Part shown: one piece after another, positions 6,837-14,272 of the stretch
How positions within the stretch are numbered: position 1 is the stretch's first letter
How the letters are laid out: each line of letters opens with the position of its first letter
Assembly: GCA_017999015.1 (NCBI GenBank)
Contig: JAGOBZ010000032.1
Span: 1-14,272, forward strand
Direction: 5' to 3'
DNA length: 14,272 nt
Source of the DNA: Kiritimatiellia bacterium
Lineage (GTDB): Bacteria > Verrucomicrobiota > Kiritimatiellia > RFP12 > UBA1067
Notes under the pieces: model-generated
Told to the model about the DNA's origin: nothing
Database searches by the model: none
Seen by the model: only the letters and a program-made list of their open reading frames with translations
Position numbers and translations under genes: made by a program

Positions 6837-9800
6837 ATGGGTATCCGCAGAATACGGGTCATCATGATCGCCGCGCAGCTCGCGTCATTGACGCTGGAAG
6901 CACAGGTCAATCTGTTGACCAACGGTCATTTTGAGGCGGGCGAGAAAACGCCGGCGGGCTGGAGTCTCGGCAAAGCCGGCGGCGACTGGGCGCGCGACGG
7001 CGGAATCGATGACGGTGCGTGCGTGTCGGTCAGCGGCGACGGGGCGGGCGACAACGCCTGGCTGTCGGACCCGGTGACGTTTCAGCCCAACCACCTCTAC
7101 CGCTTTTCGTTTGTGGCGCGCGCCGAAGAGGCGGGCGGCGGCACGGCGGTCTGCGGGCCGTCGTTCGCGAACGTGGACATCGGGGTGCCCGGTGAAACGT
7201 GGCGCCTCTACGAGCATGTCTTTGCAACACCACTGCGCAAGGATCTTCTGACGGCGCCGGTGCGCATCGGCCAATGGCAGATGAAGGGGCAGGTTTTTTT
7301 TGATGCGGTGCGCCTTGCTCCGGTGCTGGCGGTGCACATGCCGCTGGGCGAATCCGCGCTGGGCGAAGGCGAGCGGCGCGAAGGCCGTCGCTACCTGTTT
7401 GACGCGCCGCTTGGCGGAGACGGACGGAATCACAGCCGCCCGCTGCTGGCCTTCACGGCCGGCTTCAACAGCGACCGCTGGTGCTTCAGCGAGGGGAGTT
7501 TTGTGACGTACCGCCATGACGGCGGCGGACGGTCGATGCTCAACGGTTCGCTCGAGGTGAGCAGCGGCTATTATGTGTCGGGCCGTTTGTCGATCGATGC
7601 GTCGAAAGACGGCAAAGCGTGGGAACATGTGGGACAGCTCACCAACAGCGGCACGGTGAAGATCGATCTCCCCGCAGTTCTGTTTCCTGCCGAGCTGCTC
7701 TGGGTGCGGTTGCGCGGCGTGAAACCGCCCTGCAGCCTGCAGGTGAACGGCTACCGCTTTGAAAGCGAGGTCGCGGGCGAACCGGTCACGCTCGCGGGTT
7801 CGACGCGGTACATCGAAACCGAAGCGCACAGGCCGCGCGTGCGCGTGCTGGTGCGGGGGTTGGGCGAAGCATTGCCGGGCGGCGCCAATCAGGTGGATCT
7901 GCGCGTGCAGAATGCGACCGGCGCACCCTTGGACGCGCAGGCGCGCGTGATCTTTTCGCGGCCGGGTGAGACCCCTCACACCAATGCGGTTGCCGTGAAT
8001 TTTCCTGGAGGCGGCGCCTTCGACGTTCAGATTCCGTATGAGGTGCCGGGCGTTGGCCAGTGGCAGATGGCTGTTGAAGTGGGCGACGCCTTCACGGCGC
8101 GCAGCTCCGTCCACGTGCCGGAATTCTATGATGACAGCTACGGCGAACTGCTGCCGGTCAGCCATCCCGCGCTCAATCTCTGGCGCGCGTCCTCGGGCTG
8201 GAAGATTCCCGAATACCGCGCGCTGCCGCGCCAGATCGCCAAAGCGCTCTCGCTGCGGCTGGCCGCGAACGAGATGGAGGCGCTGCAACTGGTGGTTGCG
8301 CCGAATGTCGCGCTGACGAATGTGTCGGTGTCGGTTTCGGATCTGCGGTTTGGCTCCCGCATGATCGCCGCGAGCGAGATTCAGGTGCTGCGGGTCGGCT
8401 ATGTGCCGGTGACGCGCAAGACCGACCGCACCGGCACCCTCGCGAATTGGCCGGACCCGCTGCTGCCGCAGACCGCGTCGACGCTCCTGGCCGCCGGTCG
8501 CCATCACCCGTACTGGATCCGCGTCAAAGCGCCGCGCGAGGCGACGCCCGGCATCTATCGCGGCACGGTCACGGTTCAGGCTGAAGGGGTGAGCGTTTCC
8601 GCAGGACTGAATGTCGAGGTCTACGGCTTTGCGCTGCCTGACACGCTGACCTGCGAAACCGCGTTCGGCTTCAATCCGTCAACGGTCTGGCGCTACCACG
8701 GCGTGCGCGAGCCGGAGCAGCGCCGCGCTGTGTTGGATGCCTATCTGCACGCGCTGGGCGAGCATGGCATCTCGATCTACAATCCCGCGCCGATGGACGG
8801 CTGGAGCGTAAGCTGGACCGGCATGAATCCCTGGCAGGGCGGTCGACTCGTGACGGATGTCAAGAGCGAGGGGCAGGGTGCCCTGCAGGTGGTGGACGAT
8901 AGCCCGCAGCACAATGTGGGCGCACGGTACGCCCAAGCGGTCGCGTTGCCGGCGAAAGGATTCAAGATCGCGTTCACGCACCGCACCGACGCCCCGCATC
9001 CGTTCTTGTTTTCGATCAACTATCTGAGGGCGGATGGCAGTTGGATGCCGGGCTGCAACACGGATATCACCGTGAACGGCACGCCGGAATGGCAGCGCTT
9101 TGAAACGGTGCACGCCGCTTTTCCCGCCGAGGCCACGGCCTGTCAGTTCACGCTGTACGCGGCCGGATACCAAGAGCCGGGCACGGCCAAGGGCACGGTG
9201 TGGATCGACGCCCTCTCGGTGACGGACGCAGAGACAGGCAAAGAGCGGGTTGCGGGCGGCGGGTTCGAGCCGGTGGACATCGCCGCCGTTGAGCCGGTTT
9301 TTGACTGGACGCGATGGGACACCGCGATGGAGCGGGCGTTCGAGGTGCATCGGTTCAACACCTTCTCCATGCATGTGGACGGTCTCGGCGGCGGCACCTT
9401 CCATGAACGGTACGAGCCGACCTTCATGGGCTATCCGGAAAGCGCGCCCGAGTACGACATCCTGCTCGGCAAATACCTGCGCGGGATTGAGGCGCATCTC
9501 AAGCAGAAAGGCTGGTTGGACAAGGCGTTCGTCTACTGGTTCGATGAGCCGGATCCCAAGGATTACGCCTTTGTGATGAACGGTTTTGCCAAGCTCAAGC
9601 GTCACGCCCCCGGCCTGCGCCGCATGCTGACCGAGCAGATTGAGAAAGATCTCGTCGGCGGGCCGAATCTTTGGTGCCCGCTGACGCCGTCGCTGAATGT
9701 GGCGGGCTTGGAAGAACGGCGTGCGGCGGGTGACCAGTTCTGGTGGTATGTCTGCTGCGGGCCGGTGGCGCCGTATGCCACCGAATTCATCGACCATCCC

Positions 9801-10319
9801 GGCACAGAGATGCGCGTCTGGCTGTGGCAGACGTGGGCGGAGCGGGTCACCGGCATTCTGATCTGGGATACCGTGTATTGGACCAGCGGCACCGCGTATC
9901 CGGATCAGGAACATTCGCAGAACCCGTATCTGGATCCGATGAGCTGGGTGTCCGGATACGGCGTGGCGCCGGGCACGAAGCAGCCGTGGGGCAACGGAGA
10001 CGGCCGCTTTCTATACCCGCCCCTTGCAGCGGCAGATGGCAAACCGGCGGCGCCGGTGCTGGACGCGCCGGTCGTCAGTTACCGTTTGGCGATGCTGCGC
10101 GACGGCCTTGAGGACTATGAGTATTTTGTGATGCTGAAACGTCTGCTCGCCGAAAAAGGCGGGACCTTGACGCCGCGCGAGCGCGAGAATGTGACGGCGC
10201 TGTTGACGGTGCCGGCGGATGTGTCTGCCAGCTTGACGAGTTTCACGCGCGATCCGGCGCCGCTGGAGGCGCACCGCGACAAGCTGGCCAGAGCGATCGT
10301 GATGCTGCTGAAACGTTGA
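6837..10319 (+). CDS. Exported multi-module GH123/DUF4091-family glycosidase
   Basis: 1160 residues from ATG 6837, chosen because a GGGGAG-rich ribosome site precedes it and it opens a signal peptide (1-22, cleavage after LEA); the frame extends upstream to 6738 without support. Modules in order: a CBM4/9-like beta-sandwich beginning NLLTNGHFEAG (about 25-145); a second discoidin-like sandwich (about 165-315); an Ig-like domain (about 335-440); the beta domain preceding GH123 barrels (about 447-615); and a DUF4091 barrel (about 615-1100) interrupted by another CBM-like sandwich (about 655-812). The barrel carries YWFDEPD with the adjacent acid pair D903-E904, the pair GH123 N-acetylgalactosaminidases use for substrate-assisted catalysis, plus WLWQTWAERVTGILIWDTVYW-type strands and the terminal RDGLEDYEYF. 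The substrate is not predictable; DUF4091 is broader than the characterised GalNAc enzymes. First gene of the operon; the next start is 38 bp on. Confidence 0.85.
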   Translation: MGIRRIRVIMIAAQLASLTLEAQVNLLTNGHFEAGEKTPAGWSLGKAGGDWARDGGIDDGACVSVSGDGAGDNAWLSDPVTFQPNHLYRFSFVARAEEAGGGTAVCGPSFANVDIGVPGETWRLYEHVFATPLRKDLLTAPVRIGQWQMKGQVFFDAVRLAPVLAVHMPLGESALGEGERREGRRYLFDAPLGGDGRNHSRPLLAFTAGFNSDRWCFSEGSFVTYRHDGGGRSMLNGSLEVSSGYYVSGRLSIDASKDGKAWEHVGQLTNSGTVKIDLPAVLFPAELLWVRLRGVKPPCSLQVNGYRFESEVAGEPVTLAGSTRYIETEAHRPRVRVLVRGLGEALPGGANQVDLRVQNATGAPLDAQARVIFSRPGETPHTNAVAVNFPGGGAFDVQIPYEVPGVGQWQMAVEVGDAFTARSSVHVPEFYDDSYGELLPVSHPALNLWRASSGWKIPEYRALPRQIAKALSLRLAANEMEALQLVVAPNVALTNVSVSVSDLRFGSRMIAASEIQVLRVGYVPVTRKTDRTGTLANWPDPLLPQTASTLLAAGRHHPYWIRVKAPREATPGIYRGTVTVQAEGVSVSAGLNVEVYGFALPDTLTCETAFGFNPSTVWRYHGVREPEQRRAVLDAYLHALGEHGISIYNPAPMDGWSVSWTGMNPWQGGRLVTDVKSEGQGALQVVDDSPQHNVGARYAQAVALPAKGFKIAFTHRTDAPHPFLFSINYLRADGSWMPGCNTDITVNGTPEWQRFETVHAAFPAEATACQFTLYAAGYQEPGTAKGTVWIDALSVTDAETGKERVAGGGFEPVDIAAVEPVFDWTRWDTAMERAFEVHRFNTFSMHVDGLGGGTFHERYEPTFMGYPESAPEYDILLGKYLRGIEAHLKQKGWLDKAFVYWFDEPDPKDYAFVMNGFAKLKRHAPGLRRMLTEQIEKDLVGGPNLWCPLTPSLNVAGLEERRAAGDQFWWYVCCGPVAPYATEFIDHPGTEMRVWLWQTWAERVTGILIWDTVYWTSGTAYPDQEHSQNPYLDPMSWVSGYGVAPGTKQPWGNGDGRFLYPPLAAADGKPAAPVLDAPVVSYRLAMLRDGLEDYEYFVMLKRLLAEKGGTLTPRERENVTALLTVPADVSASLTSFTRDPAPLEAHRDKLARAIVMLLKR

Positions 10320-10356
10320 GGGGAGAAACACAGAGATGACAGGACACGGAGGATGG

Positions 10357-11352
10357 ATGAAACGAGGGATTGGAAGTGTGATGGCGGGGCTGTGTGCGGC
10401 GGGTTGCGTGATGGCCGCGTCGCCTTTCGAGGGCGCGTGGTGTCTGACCTCCCCGTCCGGCGGCGCGGTCTGGTTGCGCGTGGAGATGAACCAGGGTGTG
10501 CCGTCCGCCAAAGCCATGTGGGAGATCGGCGGGGTCGAACCTTTCAAGCGCGTGGCGCTTGAAGACGGGGTGCTCGTCATGGAACGGCCTCATGATCACT
10601 GGTATATGACGGCAAAGGGGATGCGGCGCGACATCCTCGGGACCGACACGCTGCGCGCGACCGTGCAGGGCGACGCCATGACGGTCGAGCTGGCGCGCGC
10701 GCTCAAAGACGGCACGCGGCTGCCCGTGCAAACGATGCGCGGCAAACGGCAGGCACCGCTGCCGCCCCGCCCTGATCTGGCGGCGCTGCGCTTCGGTGAG
10801 CCGCTCACGCTGTTCAACGGTCAAAACCTTTCAGGCTGGCGCTTAACGAATCCCGCCGACAACAACGCCTGGTCGGTGCGCGACGGCCTGCTGGTGAACT
10901 CGCCGCAGTTGGAAGAGGGACCGGCGCCGAAGCAGTTCGGCAACATCCGCACCGACCGCGAGTTCGAGGATTTTCGGCTCACGCTGGAGGTCCGGCTGCC
11001 GAAAGGCGGTAACAGCGGCATCTATCTGCGCGGCCGGTACGAGGTGCAAGTGGCCGACTCCCACGGCCGGCCGCCGAGTTGGGGCGGCATCGGCGGCGTC
11101 TACTCCCGCATTGTCCCGCTGGAGAACGCCGCCCGCCCGGCAGGTGAATGGCATGCCTTCGACATCATTTTTGCCGACCGCCACGTCACCGTCCGGTTGA
11201 ATGACCGGCTCGTGATCGACAACCAGCCGTTGGAGGGCTGTACCGGCGGTGCCTTGTCCGCAGACGACACCCTGCCGGGACCGATCTACTTTCAGGGCGA
11301 CCACACGATGGTCGAATATCGCAACATCAGGCTCTATCCACGCAACAAGTGA
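10357..11352 (+). CDS. Exported DUF1080 (3-keto-glycoside hydrolase/lyase family) protein
   Basis: 331 residues from ATG 10357, preferred over the in-frame ATG 10336 because GGAGG (10348-10352) precedes it and it gives a compact signal peptide (1-20). Cys17 follows AAG; this is a weak lipobox, so a lipoprotein is possible. Residues 22-130 form a small beta-rich domain of unknown role. Residues 148-327 are DUF1080, a concanavalin-like jelly roll, with the family marks TLFNGQNLSGW (151-161), NSGIYLRGRYEVQV (219-232), GEWHAFDI (263-270) and GPIYFQGDHTMVEYRNIRL (308-326). Members studied in Bacteroides act on 3-keto-glycosides made by sugar oxidoreductases, cleaving the glycosidic bond; others are only annotated. 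The substrate here is unknown. It sits 38 bp after the glycosidase and 6 bp before the haem protein, clearly one operon, and probably acts in the periplasm. Confidence 0.9.
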   Translation: MKRGIGSVMAGLCAAGCVMAASPFEGAWCLTSPSGGAVWLRVEMNQGVPSAKAMWEIGGVEPFKRVALEDGVLVMERPHDHWYMTAKGMRRDILGTDTLRATVQGDAMTVELARALKDGTRLPVQTMRGKRQAPLPPRPDLAALRFGEPLTLFNGQNLSGWRLTNPADNNAWSVRDGLLVNSPQLEEGPAPKQFGNIRTDREFEDFRLTLEVRLPKGGNSGIYLRGRYEVQVADSHGRPPSWGGIGGVYSRIVPLENAARPAGEWHAFDIIFADRHVTVRLNDRLVIDNQPLEGCTGGALSADDTLPGPIYFQGDHTMVEYRNIRLYPRNK

Positions 11353-11358
11353 GAAGCG

Positions 11359-13917
11359 ATGGCTACAAAACCAGTATGGGTGTTAGTCGGCGTCTGCGCG
11401 GCATGTGCCGTGACGGCCGAGCCGTTGTCAGCGCAACGTCTCGATGCGCTTGGCGCGCGTTACGGTGTTGATACGGTGCGCGAATATCGTCTGCTTGAAC
11501 GCGAGCGCACGGAGCAGCCCCGCACACATAAGGGGATTTTTGACGAGGCTGCACGGCGCGGCCAGGCCTTCCATCCGCAGGCAACGATTCTGCCGGACGA
11601 CCGTGATCCGCTCGACATCGTGCTGCGCCGCACGCGCGCCCTGTTTCAGGACCTCGCGCGGCAGGTCGATCTCGCCCCGCTGGGTGAACGGCTCGCCGCG
11701 CTGGAGCAATCGGCCGCGCGCGTGCAGCCCGACGAGCAGGAGGCGCGGATCGCGCTGCTGCAACGCCTGCTCGCGCTGCGCCGCGAGATCGCGTTCGCCA
11801 ATCCGCTGCTGGCATCGATCTCAAAGATTCTGTTCATCACGCGCGAAGCGCTGCCCACTGACGAATATCATTGGGGCGTGCACATGTGCGACCAGTATTT
11901 CGGGTTTCACGCCACGCTGCACGGCACCACGCAGGGCAACGGCCTCTATGCGCTGGAGGGGCCGTGGTCGGCGCAGCCGCGCGCCCGCAACCTGCTCGCC
12001 GACTCAACGGTCGCGTCAGGACCGCGCCGCGGCGAGCGCCTGGACAACGGCGGCTTTCTCGCGCCGGACGTGTCGTACGACGGCCGGCAGATTCTTTTCG
12101 CCTACACCGACGGCGATCCCTCGATCCGTGTCTGGAACGCGCGCACGGCCTTTCACATCTTCCGCTGCAACGCCGACGGCTCCGGCCTCGTGCAGCTTAC
12201 GGACGGCGCGGTGAACGACTTCGATCCGTGCTGGCTCCCGAACGGGCGGATCGCCTTCATTTCGGAGCGGCGCGGCGGCTTTGGCCGCTGCCACCGGCGC
12301 GAGGTTCCCACCTTTACGCTGCACAGCATGTTCGACGACGGCTCGGACATCGTGGCGTTGAGCCCGCACGAGACCAACGAGTGGCAGCCGAGCGTCGACA
12401 ACAACGGCATGATCGTCTACACGCGCTGGGATTATGTGGACCGCGGCTTTAATCAGGCGCACCATCCCTGGATCACCTATCCCGACGGACGCGACGCGCG
12501 CGAGCTGAACGGCAACACGCACCTTTCGGAACGCACCGCGCCGCACATGGTGATGGATGTCCGCGCGATTCCCGGATCTTCGAAATACGTGGCCGTGGCC
12601 TGCGGCCATCATACGGAGGCGCGCGGGTCGCTGATTGTGATTGATCCCTCTGTGGCCGACGACGGCGAGATGTCGCAGATCCGGCGGCTCACCCCTGACC
12701 AACTGCTGCCTGAAACCGAGTACTATGACTGGCAGAAGACCAAGGGTTCGGCCGCCTATGCGTCTCCGTGGCCGCTGAGCGAAACGTATTACCTGTGTGT
12801 GTACGACGGTGACGCCAACGCGCAGTACGGCATGATCGACTGCGCCAAGCGGCGGTATGCGGTGACGCTGCTGGATGCCTTTGGCAACAAGATCCCGCTA
12901 TACACGCATCCGCAGATCTCCTGCCTCAGCCCGATGCCGCTGCATGCGCGGCCCCGGCCGCCAGTGCTGGCGCATGGCACGCTGGTGGGGCAGCCCCGTC
13001 TGCCGGACGGCACAAAGCCCGCGCCGGTTGCCCCTGAAAAATTGCCGAAAACCGCGACCATCGGCCTGGTGAATGTCTACAACTCGCGGCGGCCGTTTCC
13101 GGAAGGCACGCGCATCGCGGCGCTGCGCGTGTGGCAGATCCTGCCGAAGGTCAAGCCGATCGTCGGCGACCCGCGGCTCGGCGTCTGCGATCAGACACCG
13201 GGACGGCAATATCTCGGCAGCGTGCCGGTCGAGGAGGACGGCAGCGCGTACTTCGAAGCGCCGGTCGGGGCTCCGATCCTCTTCCACGCGGTGAACGAAC
13301 GCGGCGTCGCCGTTCAGGGCATGCGCAGCGTGACCTATGTCGCTCCCGGCGAGACCCTGATGTGCAACGGCTGCCATGAGGCGCGCACCGGGGCGGCCGT
13401 AAGCGGGCAGCGCGCCGCCGCCTCGCCGCTGGCGATGCGGCGCGCGCCGTCGCGCCTGGCAGCGGGGCCGGACGGTTCCAACCCCTACAACTATCCCCGG
13501 CTGGTGCAGCCGGTTTTAGACGCGAAATGCGTCTCCTGCCATGGCGAAACGCGCAAGGCCTCGATGCCGGATCTGCGGCGCGGTGATCCGGACAAGAACC
13601 GTTTCGCATTCTTCACCTCGTTTTACAGCCTGGTGCCGCATCTTCACTATTTCACCCATGCCTACCGCGGTGACTGGTCCAAGGTCGGTGTGCAGCGCGA
13701 CGCGTTCGTGACGCCGTACACCGAGCCGGGGCGGTTCGGCGCGATGGCCTCGCCGCTGCATGCGCTGCTGGAGAAGGGGCATCACGATGTGGTCTTGACG
13801 GCGGAAGAACGGTTGCGGCTGCTGCTTTTCATGGATTCCAACGCCGCATATTTCGGTCACGATCACGACATCGCGGCACAGGCCCGCGGTGAGCGCGTGC
13901 TCCCGGTCTTGCAGTGA
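11359..13917 (+). CDS. HzsA-like (hydrazine synthase alpha-related) dihaem c-type protein with beta-propeller
   Basis: 852 residues. The signal peptide is 1-20 (cleavage after VTA, or after LSA at 25), so the protein is periplasmic, where haem c is attached. A helical, Arg/Leu-rich region (30-170) is followed by HMCDQYFGFHATLHG (175-189) and a beta-propeller with TolB/PD40-like repeats (about 233-251, 265-305, 321-361), such as NADGSGLVQLTDG and PCWLPNGRIAFISERRGG. A middle domain (563-680) ends in the first haem site CNGCH (669-673); the second, CVSCH (724-728), lies in a C-terminal domain with many His and the closing GHHDVVLTAEE and MDSNAAYFGHDHD. This matches the domain order of anammox HzsA and its many relatives in PVC bacteria. 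HzsB and HzsC partners are absent, so hydrazine synthesis is very unlikely. Third gene of the operon; weak ribosome site AGAAG. Confidence 0.8.
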   Translation: MATKPVWVLVGVCAACAVTAEPLSAQRLDALGARYGVDTVREYRLLERERTEQPRTHKGIFDEAARRGQAFHPQATILPDDRDPLDIVLRRTRALFQDLARQVDLAPLGERLAALEQSAARVQPDEQEARIALLQRLLALRREIAFANPLLASISKILFITREALPTDEYHWGVHMCDQYFGFHATLHGTTQGNGLYALEGPWSAQPRARNLLADSTVASGPRRGERLDNGGFLAPDVSYDGRQILFAYTDGDPSIRVWNARTAFHIFRCNADGSGLVQLTDGAVNDFDPCWLPNGRIAFISERRGGFGRCHRREVPTFTLHSMFDDGSDIVALSPHETNEWQPSVDNNGMIVYTRWDYVDRGFNQAHHPWITYPDGRDARELNGNTHLSERTAPHMVMDVRAIPGSSKYVAVACGHHTEARGSLIVIDPSVADDGEMSQIRRLTPDQLLPETEYYDWQKTKGSAAYASPWPLSETYYLCVYDGDANAQYGMIDCAKRRYAVTLLDAFGNKIPLYTHPQISCLSPMPLHARPRPPVLAHGTLVGQPRLPDGTKPAPVAPEKLPKTATIGLVNVYNSRRPFPEGTRIAALRVWQILPKVKPIVGDPRLGVCDQTPGRQYLGSVPVEEDGSAYFEAPVGAPILFHAVNERGVAVQGMRSVTYVAPGETLMCNGCHEARTGAAVSGQRAAASPLAMRRAPSRLAAGPDGSNPYNYPRLVQPVLDAKCVSCHGETRKASMPDLRRGDPDKNRFAFFTSFYSLVPHLHYFTHAYRGDWSKVGVQRDAFVTPYTEPGRFGAMASPLHALLEKGHHDVVLTAEERLRLLLFMDSNAAYFGHDHDIAAQARGERVLPVLQ

Positions 13918-13978
13918 GCGCCTGTTGCTCGAACACGCGGAGTCGAAGCGTGATCGGCTGAAGTTTGTTTTTTCATCA

Positions 13979-14041
13979 TGAGGCTCTTACCCCCCTCGGA
14001 CGCTGCGCCTGACGGCTTGCGTCCGGGGGGCAAGAGCCTCA
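13979..14041 (+). terminator. Long imperfect hairpin, probable terminator between convergent genes
   Basis: The arms 13979-14003 and 14019-14041 pair over about 22 bp: ten pairs from TGAGGCTCTT, one A/C mismatch, six C-G pairs, a two-base bulge, then GGACGC with GCGTCC; the loop is 15 bases. It starts 62 bp after the HzsA-like stop. The plus-strand tail (AGTTTCATTTCAT) is only moderately U-rich, so this is a less than perfect intrinsic terminator. For the convergent minus-strand gene no U-tract follows. It could instead be a copy of a dispersed palindrome. Confidence 0.5.
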
Positions 14042-14118
14042 AGTTTCATTTCATATTGCCAACGTCAGAGGCCAGGCACGCGGCGGGAGCCGCGTTGTCT
14101 TCGCCGCCGGGTTCTGCC

Positions 14119-14272
14119 CTATTTCGGCTCGGGAACGGAAAGACACTTACATATTTTGATGGCTAAGCGATCCGGGATCTCGGTATGCCTCGGTACGGCT
14201 TCGATCCTGCCTGTCTTGACACTCGTCCAAAGGGAATGGGAGCCACCTTCGCGCTTCAAGTAGCACCCATTT
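14119..14272 (-). CDS. hicA: HicA-family mRNA interferase toxin, N-terminus beyond window
   Basis: The minus strand entering at the right edge reads 50 codons to a TAG at 14119-14121. The peptide has the HicA (YcfA) signature: G-C-Y-L-K-R, then EGGSHSLW with the catalytic-site GSH, a short turn KTGR, then IEAVPRHTEI (the VPRH strand), and a final helix DRLAIKICKCLSV. HicA proteins are about 60-80 residues, dsRBD-like folds that cleave mRNA and are held by HicB; only about 10-25 N-terminal residues are missing. The 77 bp between its stop and the hairpin leave no room for a downstream hicB, so the antitoxin must lie upstream, outside the window, or be absent. It faces the HzsA-like gene tail to tail. 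No other frame across this stretch makes sense. Confidence 0.85.
   Translation of the reverse strand, partial: NGCYLKREGGSHSLWTSVKTGRIEAVPRHTEIPDRLAIKICKCLSVPEPK

Noticed and set aside
6885..8507. Open minus-strand frame of 540 codons opposite the glycosidase
   Set aside because: The Arg/His/Ala-rich product has no recognisable motif, and the opposite strand has a signal peptide, modules and family motifs. It is an antisense shadow.
8679..9914. Open minus-strand frame of 411 codons
   Set aside because: Same reason: an antisense shadow of the GH123 barrel, with unlikely composition.
13978..14166. Small plus-strand frame of 62 codons
   Set aside because: It begins inside the hairpin, has no ribosome site, and overlaps the clear HicA frame on the other strand.
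14216..14221. TTGACA as a -35 box near the right edge
   Set aside because: No -10-like hexamer lies 16-18 bases downstream, and the site is inside the HicA coding frame.

Overview
The window is GC-rich and gene-dense, with no rRNA, tRNA, insertion sequence or CRISPR array that I can see. A GH123-type glycosidase, a DUF1080 protein and a hydrazine-synthase-alpha-like dihaem protein together, all exported, point to the PVC superphylum (Kiritimatiellota, Lentisphaerota, Verrucomicrobiota or Planctomycetota). Kiritimatiellota is my best guess, but no phylogenetic marker in the window settles it.

Left half (1-6695), all on the minus strand. Reading in the direction of transcription from 6695: a MukF/MksF/JetA-like kleisin and a MukE/MksE/JetB-like partner, 2 bp apart; then grpE, dnaJ and rsmE, closely spaced and probably one transcript (protein quality control plus 16S rRNA m3U1498 methylation); then, behind its own good sigma70-type promoter, an exported or inner-membrane protein with five tandem 'conserved TM helix' repeats of the mechanosensitive-channel type. 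That last gene runs off the left edge. The kleisin pair is not accompanied by an SMC ATPase (JetC/MksB/MukB) or a nuclease (JetD) anywhere in the window, which is the most unusual feature here.

Right half (6777-13917), plus strand. A sigma70-like promoter (6777-6806) in the 141-bp divergent gap drives a three-gene operon of exported proteins. The genes are a 1160-residue multi-module GH123/DUF4091 glycosidase with an extra beta-sandwich inserted in its barrel; a DUF1080 (3-keto-glycoside hydrolase/lyase family) protein with an added N-terminal beta domain; and an 852-residue HzsA-like protein with a beta-propeller and two CxxCH haem sites. My reading is a periplasmic or surface glycan-degradation unit in which a cytochrome-like protein may handle electrons from sugar oxidation; this is inference.

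Right edge (13918-14272). A long imperfect hairpin (13979-14041) separates the operon from a convergent minus-strand gene. That gene is the C-terminal 50 codons of a HicA-family mRNA-interferase toxin, cut by the window edge.
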